Counted from the first letter of the stretch, positions 18,197-26,862 are shown. The stretch: DNA of 64,000 nt from Gordonia sp. ABSL11-1 (GCF_030315685.1 NZ_JASXSI010000014.1:100701-164700); one strand, 5' to 3'. Notes: generated from the sequence alone by a model not told the origin. Numbers and translations are program-made.

Positions 18197-19144
18197 ATGT
18201 CCGCAGACACGAGAGTCCTTCGCGTCCAACAGAAGACGTGGGAGGCCGACGGCATCACCAGCGTCACCTTCGTCGACCCCAGCGGTGCAGAACTGCCGCC
18301 GTGGGAGCCGGGCGCACACATCGCCCTACACCTTCCGGGTGGACTGACGCGCGAATACTCCCTGTGCTCCGACCCGCGTGACCCCTCCCACTGGACGGTC
18401 GCGGTGCTGCGCACCGAGCAGTCCCGGGGCGGCAGCATGCACGTCCATGACCGGTTGTCCGTCGGCGCCGAGATCGAGGTCGCCGGCCCCCGCAACGCGT
18501 TCGGCGTCGACGATGACGCCACCGAACACGTGCTCGTGGCCGGCGGCGTCGGGATCACCCCGATCGTGGCGATGATGCGTCACCTCGATCAGGCCGGGCA
18601 CCGGTGGAAGATGCTGTACGCCGGACGGTCACGCAAGTCGATGGCATTCGTCGACGAAGTCTCCGCTCACGGCACCGCGACGATCCACGCCGACGACGAG
18701 GTCGGCGGACTCCCGGACCTCGACGCCGTGATCGGAGGCGCAGGGTCGGGTGCCGTCGTGTACTGCTGCGGCCCGGCGCCCCTGCTCGACGCGGTGGAGA
18801 AGGTGGTCCCCGAGGGTGCGGCCCTGCGGACCGAACGCTTTGCCGCACCCGTCGTCGCCGCACCGTCTGGTGACGACACCGCATTCGACGTGATCCTCGA
18901 CCAGAGCGGACGCCGAATCCCGGTCGGCTGTGATGTGTCGGTGCTCGACGCGCTGCTCGACGCCGGTGTCGACGTGCCGAGCTCGTGCACCGAGGGGATC
19001 TGCGGCACCTGCGAGGTGGCCGTCGTCAAAGGCGATGTCGACCACCGCGACTTCCTGCTCAGCGACGCCGAACACGAACAGAACACCACAATGTTCCCGT
19101 GCGTATCCCGCTGCCGCTCCGCCGAACTCGTCCTCGACCTCTAG
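18197..19144 (+). CDS. Phthalate-dioxygenase-reductase-type (VanB-like) FMN/2Fe-2S oxidoreductase
   Basis: 315-residue reductase that passes electrons from NAD(P)H to a Rieske oxygenase. Domains in order: flavin-binding barrel (1-105, REYSLCSDPRD), nucleotide-binding domain (AGGVGITPIVAMM near 115), and a C-terminal plant-type 2Fe-2S ferredoxin with CTEGICGTCEVAV and a final Cys in MFPCVSRC. This is the arrangement of VanB and phthalate dioxygenase reductase. Its partner is very probably the Rieske oxygenase at 24948 in the same operon. GAGAGGATCACCG precedes ATG 18197. Confidence 0.9.
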   Translation: MSADTRVLRVQQKTWEADGITSVTFVDPSGAELPPWEPGAHIALHLPGGLTREYSLCSDPRDPSHWTVAVLRTEQSRGGSMHVHDRLSVGAEIEVAGPRNAFGVDDDATEHVLVAGGVGITPIVAMMRHLDQAGHRWKMLYAGRSRKSMAFVDEVSAHGTATIHADDEVGGLPDLDAVIGGAGSGAVVYCCGPAPLLDAVEKVVPEGAALRTERFAAPVVAAPSGDDTAFDVILDQSGRRIPVGCDVSVLDALLDAGVDVPSSCTEGICGTCEVAVVKGDVDHRDFLLSDAEHEQNTTMFPCVSRCRSAELVLDL

Positions 19145-19156
19145 AAGGGTTCCACG

Positions 19157-20155
19157 ATGCTCTACTCTCAGCGCCCCGTCATCACCGTCCAGCCTGTGTG
19201 CACCCTGCGCAGCCTCCGATCGGTGGCGCTGACGGTGCCCGATCCCAAAGCCTCCCGCGACTTTTACCACGAGGTGTGGGGACTGACCGCCGTCGACGAG
19301 GACGGCGATCGGTTCTGGCTGCGGGCCACCGGAACCGAGCATCACGTCCTCGACCTCCGGCCGGGTGACACGAACTCGCTCGGCGGCATCAGCTTCGCCC
19401 TCGGCACGCCGCGCGAGGTCGATGAGGCCGCCATCGCGCTCGAGCGCATCGGGGTTCCGTTGCTCCGCACCCCGGGCCTGCTCGACGACGCCGGCGGCGG
19501 GTACGGGCTGCAGTTCGTGGACCCGGAGGGTCGCACCATCGAGCTGTCGGCGGACACCTTCGCGGTGTCGAGCCAGGAGCCCGGCGGGCGCCGGGCAGTG
19601 CCCCGCAAGATCACCCACGTGGTGCTCAACACCACCGACATCGAGCGGACCGCCCAGTTCTACACCCAGGTCCTCGGCATGCGGATCTCCGACTGGTCCG
19701 AACGCCAGATGGCCTTCCTGCGCTGCAATTCCGACCACCACGTGATCGCGCTCAACCAGGCGACCTGGCCATCGATCAACCACATCGCCTACGAGATGAC
19801 ATCCATCGACCACTTCATGCGCGGCATCGGAAGCCTGCGGGCACACGGAATCGCACCACAGTGGGGTCCCGGCCGGCACGGACCCGGCGACAACACCTTC
19901 TCCTACTTCACCGACCCCGCCGGACTGGTGTGCGAGTACACCTCCGAGGTCGCCCAGATCGACGAGGACGCGTGGCTGTGCCGCACGTGGCGCCGCACCC
20001 CGGAACTGTCGGACACCTGGGGCACCGCCGGACCGCCCAGCACAACCGTGCGGTCGGCCATGGCCGGCATCCCCGACCTCGGCGCCCGCTCGCTGGTCAC
20101 TCCGCGCGACGCCGACTACTTCTACGGCGCACCCGAGATGGCGCCCGCGTCATGA
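19157..20155 (+). CDS. Type I extradiol ring-cleavage dioxygenase (VOC superfamily)
   Basis: 332-residue two-domain vicinal-oxygen-chelate dioxygenase that cleaves catechol-type rings beside the hydroxyls using Fe(II) and O2. The metal ligands are in the C-terminal domain: His154 (KITHVVLN), His209 (SINHIAYEM) and Glu260 (GLVCEYTSEV). The second-shell residues of the BphC class are also in place: His195, His241, Asp244 and Tyr250. Numbering is nearly the same as in BphC (146/210/260), which makes this a true catalytic extradiol enzyme and not a generic glyoxalase. It is the ring-opening step of the operon. Its stop overlaps the next start (ATGA). Confidence 0.9.
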   Translation: MLYSQRPVITVQPVCTLRSLRSVALTVPDPKASRDFYHEVWGLTAVDEDGDRFWLRATGTEHHVLDLRPGDTNSLGGISFALGTPREVDEAAIALERIGVPLLRTPGLLDDAGGGYGLQFVDPEGRTIELSADTFAVSSQEPGGRRAVPRKITHVVLNTTDIERTAQFYTQVLGMRISDWSERQMAFLRCNSDHHVIALNQATWPSINHIAYEMTSIDHFMRGIGSLRAHGIAPQWGPGRHGPGDNTFSYFTDPAGLVCEYTSEVAQIDEDAWLCRTWRRTPELSDTWGTAGPPSTTVRSAMAGIPDLGARSLVTPRDADYFYGAPEMAPAS

Positions 20156-20952
20156 CCACCGGATCCACCGCCACCGCTTCGACGACCCGCCTCCACGTCG
20201 TCGTGCGCCCCGCCGACGCGACTCAGTCGACCGTGGTGATGTTGCACGGGATCGGTGGCTCCGCCGAGTCGTGTGCGCCGCTGGCCGAGCACCTGGCCGC
20301 CGCCGGGGTGGGAACGGCCGCCGTCGACGCGCCCGGCTATGGCCGATCCGCAGACCCCACTGCCACAAACGATGTGGTCGCTGACGTCATCGACGTTCTC
20401 GACAACTTCTCCCCGGACCGGCCGGTGGTGATTCTCGGAACCTCCTGGGGCGGCGTCATCGCGATGTCGGTTTCGCTGCGCCGTCCTGACCGGGTCGCCG
20501 GCCTCGTTCTCGCCGACAGCACCCGCGGATCGGGCACCAGCGTCGAGAAGGCAGCGGCGATGCGATCACGAATCACCGAGTTGCGCGAGCACGGCGCCAG
20601 CGTCGTCGCCGCTGCTCGCGCAGCTCGGCTCACCGCACCCGAGGCTGATCCGGATGTGACCGGACAGGTTCGCCAATCGATGACGTCGGTGCGGATACCG
20701 GGTTTCACCGCGGCAGCCGAGTTCATGGCCGCGACCGATCTCGGGCCGCATCTCACTGAGATCGACTGTCCGACACTTGTCGTGGTCGGTGAGCACGACG
20801 TGATCACCGGTGTCGACGAATCCCGTCTGCTCGCCGAGCGAATCCCCAACGCACAGTTGCGCATCATCGCGAACGCCGGACACGTGGCGATCCAGGAACA
20901 ACCCGCCGCCGTGGGCGCACTGGTCGTCGAGTTCCTCGAGGCGTTGTCATGA
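20152..20952 (+). CDS. Alpha/beta hydrolase, ring-fission-product hydrolase type
   Basis: 266-residue alpha/beta hydrolase resembling meta-cleavage-product (C-C bond) hydrolases and related esterases. Oxyanion motif LHGIGGSAES, nucleophile GTSWG with Ser98, acid in VGEHDVITG and catalytic His in NAGHVAIQEQP. Overlaps the extradiol dioxygenase by ATGA and the following SDR by ATGA, so translation is coupled. The position directly after the ring-cleavage enzyme supports action on its product, but N-formyl or ester hydrolysis is also possible. Confidence 0.82.
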   Translation: MTTGSTATASTTRLHVVVRPADATQSTVVMLHGIGGSAESCAPLAEHLAAAGVGTAAVDAPGYGRSADPTATNDVVADVIDVLDNFSPDRPVVILGTSWGGVIAMSVSLRRPDRVAGLVLADSTRGSGTSVEKAAAMRSRITELREHGASVVAAARAARLTAPEADPDVTGQVRQSMTSVRIPGFTAAAEFMAATDLGPHLTEIDCPTLVVVGEHDVITGVDESRLLAERIPNAQLRIIANAGHVAIQEQPAAVGALVVEFLEALS

Positions 20953-21704
20953 CCGCCGCAACGGCCGCCGGCACGATCGTCGTCACCGGCGGCGGCCGCG
21001 GCCTCGGCCGCAGCATCGCTGAGCGCCTCGGCCGCGAGGGCCACCGCGTCGTCATCGCTGAACGTGACGCCGCCAACGCCAGGGTCGCCCAGGAAGCACT
21101 GACCGCCGACGGCGTCGACGCCACCGCCATCGTCACCGACATCGGCGACGTCGATTCGGTGCGGGCGCTGGCCGACCGGCTCGAGCGCGACGGTGACCGC
21201 GTCGTCGGACTGGTCAACAACGCCGCCATCGCAGACGGCGTCGGTGGCGCAACGTTCTTCGAACTCGGCGACGACGAGTTCGACCGGCTGTCGCAGGTCA
21301 ACGTCCGGGGAACCTGGGCGGTCACCAAGTACCTGTGGCCGCTGCTGTCGGCGACGCAGGGCGCGATCGTCAACATCGCCTCGGATGTCGCGATGTACGG
21401 CTCACCGCGACTCGTGCACTACGTGTCGTCGAAAGCGGCGGTGATCGGCATGACCCGCTCGATGGCACGCGACGCCGGCGAGTACGGCGTGCGCGTCAAC
21501 GCCGTGGCCCCGGGCCTGATCCGCGTCGAGGCCACCGAAGGGGTGCCCGACGAGCGCTACCGCACCTACGCCCAAGGTCGGGCGCTGAAACGCGAGCAGA
21601 CCCCCGACGACGTCGCCGGAGTCGTGCGGTTCCTGCTCTCCGACGACGCCGCCTTCGTCACCGGACAGACCGTCGTCGTCGACGGCGGATTCATATTCCG
21701 CTGA
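20949..21704 (+). CDS. Short-chain dehydrogenase/reductase, canonical
   Basis: 251-residue classical SDR: cofactor motif TGGGRGLGRS at 13-22, NNAAIADG near 90, catalytic Ser145, Tyr158 and Lys162 (YVSSK), and C-terminal TGQTVVVDGGF. In aromatic pathways such an enzyme may oxidise a cis-dihydrodiol formed by a Rieske dioxygenase to a catechol, which suits its place beside the dioxygenase genes; other oxo-acid reductions are equally possible. ATGA overlap with the hydrolase. Confidence 0.85.
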   Translation: MTAATAAGTIVVTGGGRGLGRSIAERLGREGHRVVIAERDAANARVAQEALTADGVDATAIVTDIGDVDSVRALADRLERDGDRVVGLVNNAAIADGVGGATFFELGDDEFDRLSQVNVRGTWAVTKYLWPLLSATQGAIVNIASDVAMYGSPRLVHYVSSKAAVIGMTRSMARDAGEYGVRVNAVAPGLIRVEATEGVPDERYRTYAQGRALKREQTPDDVAGVVRFLLSDDAAFVTGQTVVVDGGFIFR

Positions 21705-21750
21705 AACCGATCCCGCAGAACACGACCCCGACCACCACCCAGGAGTACCC

Positions 21751-22533
21751 ATGGACCTGCAGCTCAAGGGCCGCCGGATACTGATCACCGGAGCGAGTTC
21801 CGGCATCGGTCTCGCCACGGCCCGGATGCTCGCGGCCGAAGGCGCCCGCCTCGCGCTGTGCGCCCGGGAGGAGGACCGGCTGCGCGCCGCCACCGCCGAC
21901 CTCGCCGAAATGACCGACGTCGTCACCGCCTCCTGCGACGTCACCGACCGCGCCTCGGTGACAGCGTTCGTCGACGACGCCGTCGGCCGGCTCGGTGGCC
22001 TCGACGGAATGGTCTGCAACGCCGGACGGTCGCTGATGCGCACCCTCGACGAGACCACCGACGACGAGATCCGCGACGAGTTCGACCTGAAGATCTTCGG
22101 CGCTCTCAACGTGATCCGTGCCGGACGGAAAGCGTTGGCCGACTCCGACTCCGCATCGATCGTGATCGTCAACGCCATCCTGTCCCGGCAGCCCGAACTC
22201 CGACTCGCCGTCACCGCCGCGGCCCGCGCCGGGCTGCTCAACCTGTCGCGCTCCCTGGCCGGCGACCTCGCGCCGGAAGGCATCCGGGTCAACTCAGTGC
22301 TGCTCGGCCTGGTCGACACCGGCCAGTGGCACCGCCGGTATCAGGAGAGCGAATCGGAACACGACTTCGACACCTGGAGCGCCGACATCGCACGCGACCG
22401 TGGAATCGCGTTGGGACGCTTCGGCACCGCCGACGAGCTGGCCTTCCCGGTCACCACGTTGCTGTCCCCGCTCAACAGCTACATGACCGGCGCCACCCTC
22501 GACGTCGGTGGCGGCGTCCACCGCTACGTCTGA
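21751..22533 (+). CDS. SDR-family protein lacking the YxxxK active-site motif
   Basis: 260-residue SDR-fold protein. The cofactor motif TGASSGIGLATA (13-24) and CNAG (89-92) are intact, but the segment that should carry YxxxK reads TAAAR (155-159), so the catalytic Tyr and Lys are replaced by Thr and Arg. The C-terminal TGATLDVGGG is retained. It is either a divergent enzyme using other residues or a non-catalytic partner. CAGGAGTACCC precedes ATG 21751. It lies between a canonical SDR and the ThDP enzyme in the same operon. Confidence 0.8.
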   Translation: MDLQLKGRRILITGASSGIGLATARMLAAEGARLALCAREEDRLRAATADLAEMTDVVTASCDVTDRASVTAFVDDAVGRLGGLDGMVCNAGRSLMRTLDETTDDEIRDEFDLKIFGALNVIRAGRKALADSDSASIVIVNAILSRQPELRLAVTAAARAGLLNLSRSLAGDLAPEGIRVNSVLLGLVDTGQWHRRYQESESEHDFDTWSADIARDRGIALGRFGTADELAFPVTTLLSPLNSYMTGATLDVGGGVHRYV

Positions 22534-22566
22534 CCTTTCACACCCCAGCCCACAGGAGTACACGAC

Positions 22567-24264
22567 ATGTCCGCACAGCAGCCCGCGAACGACCGCCGCA
22601 CCGGCGGCGACGTTCTGGTCGAGGTCATGCGCCGACACGGCATCACCACAGCATTCGGTGTGGTCAGCATCCACAACCTGCCGCTGGTGGAAGCCGTCGA
22701 CCGCGACCTCACCTTCGTCGAGATGCGGCACGAGGCCGCCGCCGTCAACGCGGCCGACGGATATGCCCGCGCCTCCGGCACCATCGGCGTGGCCCTGACC
22801 AGCACAGGCACCGGCGCCGGCAACGCGGCCGGCTCGATGGTCGAAGCGCTGACCGCAGGCAGCCGGGTGCTGCACATCACCGGGCAGATCGAGAGCGAGT
22901 ACCTGGCGCCCGGACGGCCCGCACCGAGCCGCGGGGTGATCCACGAGTTCCCGCGCCAGCCCGAGATGCTGGCCGCCGTCTCCGCCCACTCGACCACCAT
23001 CGTCGACGCAAAAGACGTTGCAGCCGAGCTGGAATCGGCCATCGCGAAGATCCGCACCGCGCCACACGGGCCGGCCAGTGTGGAATGGCCGACCGACCTC
23101 CAATACCTCGCCGCGCCGGAGTCCCAGCGACCCATCGACCTCGCCGGGGACACCGGCACCGACCTCGACGAGACCGCCGTCGAGCGCGCTGCCGATCTGC
23201 TGCGAAACGCGCAGCGCCCACTGATCTGGCTCGGCGGCGGAGCGGCCGACGCCGGCGATCAGATCACCGACCTCGCCCAGCGACTCGGCGCGGGAATCCT
23301 CACCAGCAACTCCGGCCGCGGCATCGTCCCCGAGACCGATCCGCTGGTCATCGGCAACTTCGCCACCACCCCCGCGGTCCGGGAACTTCTCGCCGACGCT
23401 GACCTCCTGCTGGCCGTCGGCACACACTTCCGCTCCAACGAGACCGCGTCGTACAGTCTGAGACTCCCGGGCACCATCGTCCAGGTCGACATCGAACCGA
23501 CCACCATCGGACGGGTCTACCCGGCAACGGTCGGTGTGGTCGGCGACGCCGCCCACGTCCTCGACCGGATCGCCGAGACCCTGCCCGCTGACCGCCACCC
23601 GTCGTCGGAGTGGACAGACCGCGTCACCAAGGTCCGCGACCGCGTGCGCGCCGATCTCACCGCCTACATCGGCGGCTACGCGGAGATCTGCACAGCCATC
23701 CGGGACGCACTGCCCGCGCGGTCGGTCATTGCCCGCGACGTCACCATCCCGTCGAGTCAGTGGGGCAACCGACTCCTGCCGATCCTCGACCGCGCCACCA
23801 ACATCTTCCCGCTCGGCGGCGGCATCGGCCAGGGACTCGCGATGGGAATCGGTGCGGCACATGCCCGACCGGACGTCCCGACGCTGGTGATGGCCGGCGA
23901 CGGCGGACTCGCCGTCCACCTCGGGGAGCTGGCAAGCCTGGCCGGCGCCGATGCCCACGTCATCGTTGTGGTCTTCAATGACGGCGGCTACGGAGTGTTG
24001 CGGAACATGCAGGAGAAGAACGGCTTCCGACGTTCCGGGGTTGACCTGCACACCCCGCGCTTCGACCTGCTCGCCGCATCCATGGACATCCGCTACCAAC
24101 TGGTGCAGGGGCCGGGCGCGATCGGCGATGCACTCGCCGCCGCCGCCGACCACCCCGGCCCCACAGTCATCGAGGTCGATGTGGAGGCCCTCGACCCCGC
24201 GCCGGGACCGTTTGTCCCGCCCGTCCACGTGCCCACCGCCGACGAGCACGAGGCACGGTCATGA
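22567..24264 (+). CDS. Thiamine-diphosphate-dependent enzyme (acetolactate synthase / benzoylformate decarboxylase-like)
   Basis: 565-residue ThDP enzyme with three domains: PYR domain with catalytic Glu56 (MRHEAAAV), a central domain (about 190-330) and a PP domain with the Mg-ThDP motif GDGGLAVHLGEL...FND. Family members decarboxylate or ligate 2-oxo acids. In this operon it could decarboxylate a 2-oxo acid produced after ring cleavage. CAGGAGTACACGAC precedes ATG 22567. Its stop overlaps the next start by ATGA. The substrate cannot be read from the sequence. Confidence 0.88.
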   Translation: MSAQQPANDRRTGGDVLVEVMRRHGITTAFGVVSIHNLPLVEAVDRDLTFVEMRHEAAAVNAADGYARASGTIGVALTSTGTGAGNAAGSMVEALTAGSRVLHITGQIESEYLAPGRPAPSRGVIHEFPRQPEMLAAVSAHSTTIVDAKDVAAELESAIAKIRTAPHGPASVEWPTDLQYLAAPESQRPIDLAGDTGTDLDETAVERAADLLRNAQRPLIWLGGGAADAGDQITDLAQRLGAGILTSNSGRGIVPETDPLVIGNFATTPAVRELLADADLLLAVGTHFRSNETASYSLRLPGTIVQVDIEPTTIGRVYPATVGVVGDAAHVLDRIAETLPADRHPSSEWTDRVTKVRDRVRADLTAYIGGYAEICTAIRDALPARSVIARDVTIPSSQWGNRLLPILDRATNIFPLGGGIGQGLAMGIGAAHARPDVPTLVMAGDGGLAVHLGELASLAGADAHVIVVVFNDGGYGVLRNMQEKNGFRRSGVDLHTPRFDLLAASMDIRYQLVQGPGAIGDALAAAADHPGPTVIEVDVEALDPAPGPFVPPVHVPTADEHEARS

Positions 24265-24716
24265 GCCCCCGCACCGTGTGGTGGCCCGATGGCGCGCAGC
24301 CCACGGTCGAAGCCGGCGAACAGGTGCACGTGCACGCGGCGGGCCCGGACGTGATCGACGCGATCCGGCTGGCGATTGCACATCCCGGCACCGTCCTCAG
24401 CCTGGTACTGGCCGAACCAGAAGCCCTCGACGACACCGAGGCCGCACTGCTCACCGACGTCGACGTACCCACCCTGGTCCTCGCATCGGCCCCGCACCCG
24501 GACACGGATCTGTCTGCCGCGCAACACATCGCCGGTGAGATCGATAACGGCGTCTTCGTCATCATCGACGGCTCCCCGCAGCCGGTGCATCTGCGCAGCG
24601 CGGAATCATTCCGCGAGTGGACCGCATCGTTCATGGCCATCGCCGAAGGACTCGCCGCCCGCGACGGACGACTGCTCACCCCTCCCACCCCTCTCCTCGA
24701 AGGAGCCCACCCATGA
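24261..24716 (+). CDS. Short alpha/beta-hydrolase-like protein without a nucleophile elbow
   Basis: 151-residue protein, translationally coupled to the ThDP enzyme (ATGA) and to the next small gene (ATGA). Residues 25-60 (DVIDAIRLAIAHPGTVLSLVL) and 68-135 (VDVPTLVLASAPHPD, then a helix with SFREWTASFMA) look like the back half of an alpha/beta hydrolase, including the strand that carries the acid residue and the final helix. There is no GxSxG. It is a shortened, probably non-catalytic relative, perhaps a subunit of a neighbouring enzyme. Function unknown. Confidence 0.7.
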   Translation: MSPRTVWWPDGAQPTVEAGEQVHVHAAGPDVIDAIRLAIAHPGTVLSLVLAEPEALDDTEAALLTDVDVPTLVLASAPHPDTDLSAAQHIAGEIDNGVFVIIDGSPQPVHLRSAESFREWTASFMAIAEGLAARDGRLLTPPTPLLEGAHP

Positions 24717-24946
24717 TCACTCGCACAGCCCGCGAGCCGTATCTGGAAACCCACCAGACACATCCGGAACCCATCACGCCCTACGAGCGCAAACTCGCCG
24801 GATCGTTGACGGAGATCTTCAGCGGCGGCGCAACGACTCTCGATGAAGTCGTGGACGGACTGAACTCGCTCGGACTCAACGGTCCCGACGGTGGTCCGTG
24901 GACCGAGCAGACATTCCGCGCCGAGATGCGCAGATTGGGGAAATGA
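24713..24946 (+). CDS. Small helix-turn-helix (recombinase-like) protein beside the Rieske oxygenase
   Basis: 77-residue protein. The C-terminal half (TTLDEVVDGLNSLGL, then WTEQTFRAEMRRLG) has the shape of the small HTH that follows the catalytic domain of serine recombinases. Small proteins of this kind are commonly annotated next to ring-hydroxylating oxygenases and are not recombinases. AGGAG lies 9 bases before ATG 24713. One base separates its stop from the oxygenase start, suggesting a dedicated partner or assembly factor (inference). Confidence 0.7.
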   Translation: MITRTAREPYLETHQTHPEPITPYERKLAGSLTEIFSGGATTLDEVVDGLNSLGLNGPDGGPWTEQTFRAEMRRLGK

Positions 24947-24947
24947 C

Positions 24948-26045
24948 ATGACCACCACCGAAACCACCCGTACCGAGGCTCCTCGCCGCCCCGCCCGCGG
25001 CCGCCCGACCTTCGCCGTCGGCACACGCCGCCACCTCGACGCCGACGAGATCGCGGCCACCGGCCTGCGTGACCGGTGGTATCCGATCCTGCCGTCGCAC
25101 ATGGTCGAAGCCGGCGCGATGGTGCCGGTCCGCCGGCTCGACGTCGACTGGGTGCTGTTCCGCGACGCACAGGGCGTGGTGCACATGCTCGAGGACCGCT
25201 GCCCGCACCGCAGCGCACCGCTGTCGGTCGGACAGCACCTCGGTGACCGCATCGCCTGCGCCTACCATGGGGTCCAGGTCGACGGCGGCGGCACCGTCGT
25301 CTCCGTACCGGGCATGCCTGGGTGTGCACTCGAAGGACGCAGGGCCACAGTGTCACTCGAGGTCGTCGAGGCCGCCGACACCATCTTCGCGTTCATCCCG
25401 CTCACCGCGGAATCGGTACCCACGCCGTTCGTCCTGCCCGATCGACTGTCCGACCCCGAGGTCTCGTGGTTCGGCAACTTCGCCGAGTGGGCCGGGCCAT
25501 GGCGGTTCTACATGGACAATGTCCTCGACCCGATGCACGGCGCGTTCCTGCACCGCAACTCACACTCCATGTTCGGCGGCGACGTCTCCGCACGCTTCCG
25601 TATCCGCGAGACCGATCGCGGATTCTTCTTCGAGAAGACCGATCAGCGCGGCGTGAACTTCGACTGGGTCGAGTTCGTCCGCGGCTCCATGGACCACGTG
25701 GACCTCGAGATCCCCTACGGTCCGGGCGCCGGGCCCGGCGGGGTGTTCGGCATCGTCGGCATGAGCACACCCATCGACCGGTCGTCGTCGGCGATCTTCC
25801 ACTGGCGCACCCGCCGCGTCAGCGGATGGGAACGCGAGACGTGGCGATTCATGTACCGGACCACCCTGGAAGAGAAGCACTGGGAGGTCCTCGAACAGGA
25901 CCGAGAAGTGCTCGAGGCGCTGTCCGGCGACGCCGACCGCGAAGAGCACCTGTATCAGCACGACCTCGGTGTCTCCCGCATCCGGCGCATCTACCGCGCG
26001 GACGCGGTCGCTCAGGCCAAGCAACTCGCGGAACTGAACGCATGA
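24948..26045 (+). CDS. Rieske non-heme iron oxygenase, catalytic (alpha) subunit
   Basis: 365-residue ring-hydroxylating oxygenase of the VanA/phthalate-dioxygenase class. The Rieske centre is CPHR (Cys85, His87) and CAYH (Cys104, His107). The mononuclear iron site is NVLDPMHGAFLH with Asp194 as bridge residue and His197 and His202 as ligands. The length and lack of a beta-subunit gene fit the single-subunit type that pairs with a VanB-like reductase, here 18197-19144. It adds one or two oxygen atoms to an aromatic substrate, or demethylates it. ATG 24948 was preferred over in-frame upstream codons because it follows the previous stop directly. Confidence 0.9.
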   Translation: MTTTETTRTEAPRRPARGRPTFAVGTRRHLDADEIAATGLRDRWYPILPSHMVEAGAMVPVRRLDVDWVLFRDAQGVVHMLEDRCPHRSAPLSVGQHLGDRIACAYHGVQVDGGGTVVSVPGMPGCALEGRRATVSLEVVEAADTIFAFIPLTAESVPTPFVLPDRLSDPEVSWFGNFAEWAGPWRFYMDNVLDPMHGAFLHRNSHSMFGGDVSARFRIRETDRGFFFEKTDQRGVNFDWVEFVRGSMDHVDLEIPYGPGAGPGGVFGIVGMSTPIDRSSSAIFHWRTRRVSGWERETWRFMYRTTLEEKHWEVLEQDREVLEALSGDADREEHLYQHDLGVSRIRRIYRADAVAQAKQLAELNA

Positions 26046-26407
26046 CCGTCGGCGAAACCGACGACGACACGATGATGCTCACCGTGGTGCTGCGTCACGA
26101 CCAAGGTCAGAATCTCGAACAGTTGCAGGGCCGCCTCGACGCCAACGACTGGTGGCACGGCTTCCCGCCCGACGGCTGCGAGATCGTCTCCTGGGTGGTT
26201 GCGATGGGTATCGGTCAGATCGTCACCCTTCGGCTCCCGGCCTCCCGCCTCGCTGTGGTCAACGTCGAGTTGGAACGTCGCGCATGGGGCACCTTCGAGA
26301 CCGACTTCTACCCGACGTATGACTTCCTGCCGGTCCGCGAACGTCTCACCCGGGAGTCCGACGCCCGGCGAGACCTCGCGCCGAAACGAGCGGAGTCCGT
26401 CGCATGA
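26042..26407 (+). CDS. 121-residue protein of unknown function in the Rieske operon
   Basis: Soluble 121-residue protein coupled by ATGA overlaps to the Rieske oxygenase before it and the RidA-like gene after it. The pattern (LTVVLRHDQGQNLEQLQGRL, then GQIVTLRLPASRLAVVNVELE and FETDFYPTYDF) suggests a small alpha/beta (ferredoxin-like) barrel, similar in size to muconolactone isomerase or antibiotic-monooxygenase-type dimers. No catalytic motif is identified. Context suggests an accessory or isomerase role. Confidence 0.7.
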   Translation: MTVGETDDDTMMLTVVLRHDQGQNLEQLQGRLDANDWWHGFPPDGCEIVSWVVAMGIGQIVTLRLPASRLAVVNVELERRAWGTFETDFYPTYDFLPVRERLTRESDARRDLAPKRAESVA

Positions 26408-26802
26408 CCCGCGTCGCGCACACCGCCGTGGCGGAGCCACCGCGCCCGGATATGTTCAGCAACGCCCGCGTCGTCGGCGACCAGTTCTTCCTGTCCGGCA
26501 TGCACGCGGGTACACCCGATGGACCGGTCGGCGGGTCGGACACATACGCGCAGGCAGTCGAGGCTCTCCGCCGCGTGCAAGCGCTCACCGAGGCGTGCGG
26601 TGCGACCATCGACGACATCGTCGTGCTGCGCATCTACCTCACCGACATCGACGAGAAGACCGCGGTCGGCCGCGCCCGCAGCGCGATCTTCTCCGGTGAT
26701 TTCCCCTGTTCGACCCTCGTCGAGGTGTCCCGGCTCGTCGAGCCGGGACTCACCGTCGAGATCGAAGCCCAGGGCTTCCTGCCCCGCTCGACCGGGCAGT
26801 AG
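26404..26802 (+). CDS. RidA/YjgF-family protein, divergent active site
   Basis: 132-residue RidA-family protein, second copy in the operon. The fold blocks are clear (FFLSGMHAGTPDGPVGG, ATIDDIVVLRIYLTDID, LTVEIEAQGF). Where canonical RidA has PxRSxVEV, this one reads PCSTLVEVSRL, so the substrate-binding Arg is missing. Such Rid subgroups generally lack imine deaminase activity and may catalyse other steps. It is the last gene of the tightly overlapping run that began at 19157. Confidence 0.82.
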   Translation: MTRVAHTAVAEPPRPDMFSNARVVGDQFFLSGMHAGTPDGPVGGSDTYAQAVEALRRVQALTEACGATIDDIVVLRIYLTDIDEKTAVGRARSAIFSGDFPCSTLVEVSRLVEPGLTVEIEAQGFLPRSTGQ

Positions 26803-26862
26803 CCGACTAGAATCAACCAATCCCCACCGGCGCAGCCCGCCGCAACACCCCGAGGACCCGTC

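Noticed and set aside
21858..23402. 514-residue plus-strand reading frame
   Set aside because: Arg/His-rich out-of-frame reading across the SDR and ThDP genes.
22294..24249. 651-residue minus-strand reading frame
   Set aside because: Antisense to the ThDP enzyme and SDR, whose motifs are unmistakable; the frame is a high-GC codon artefact.
24713..24946. Small recombinase-like protein as a sign of a mobile element
   Set aside because: It has no catalytic domain, is coupled to the Rieske gene, and no inverted repeats or attachment sites flank it.
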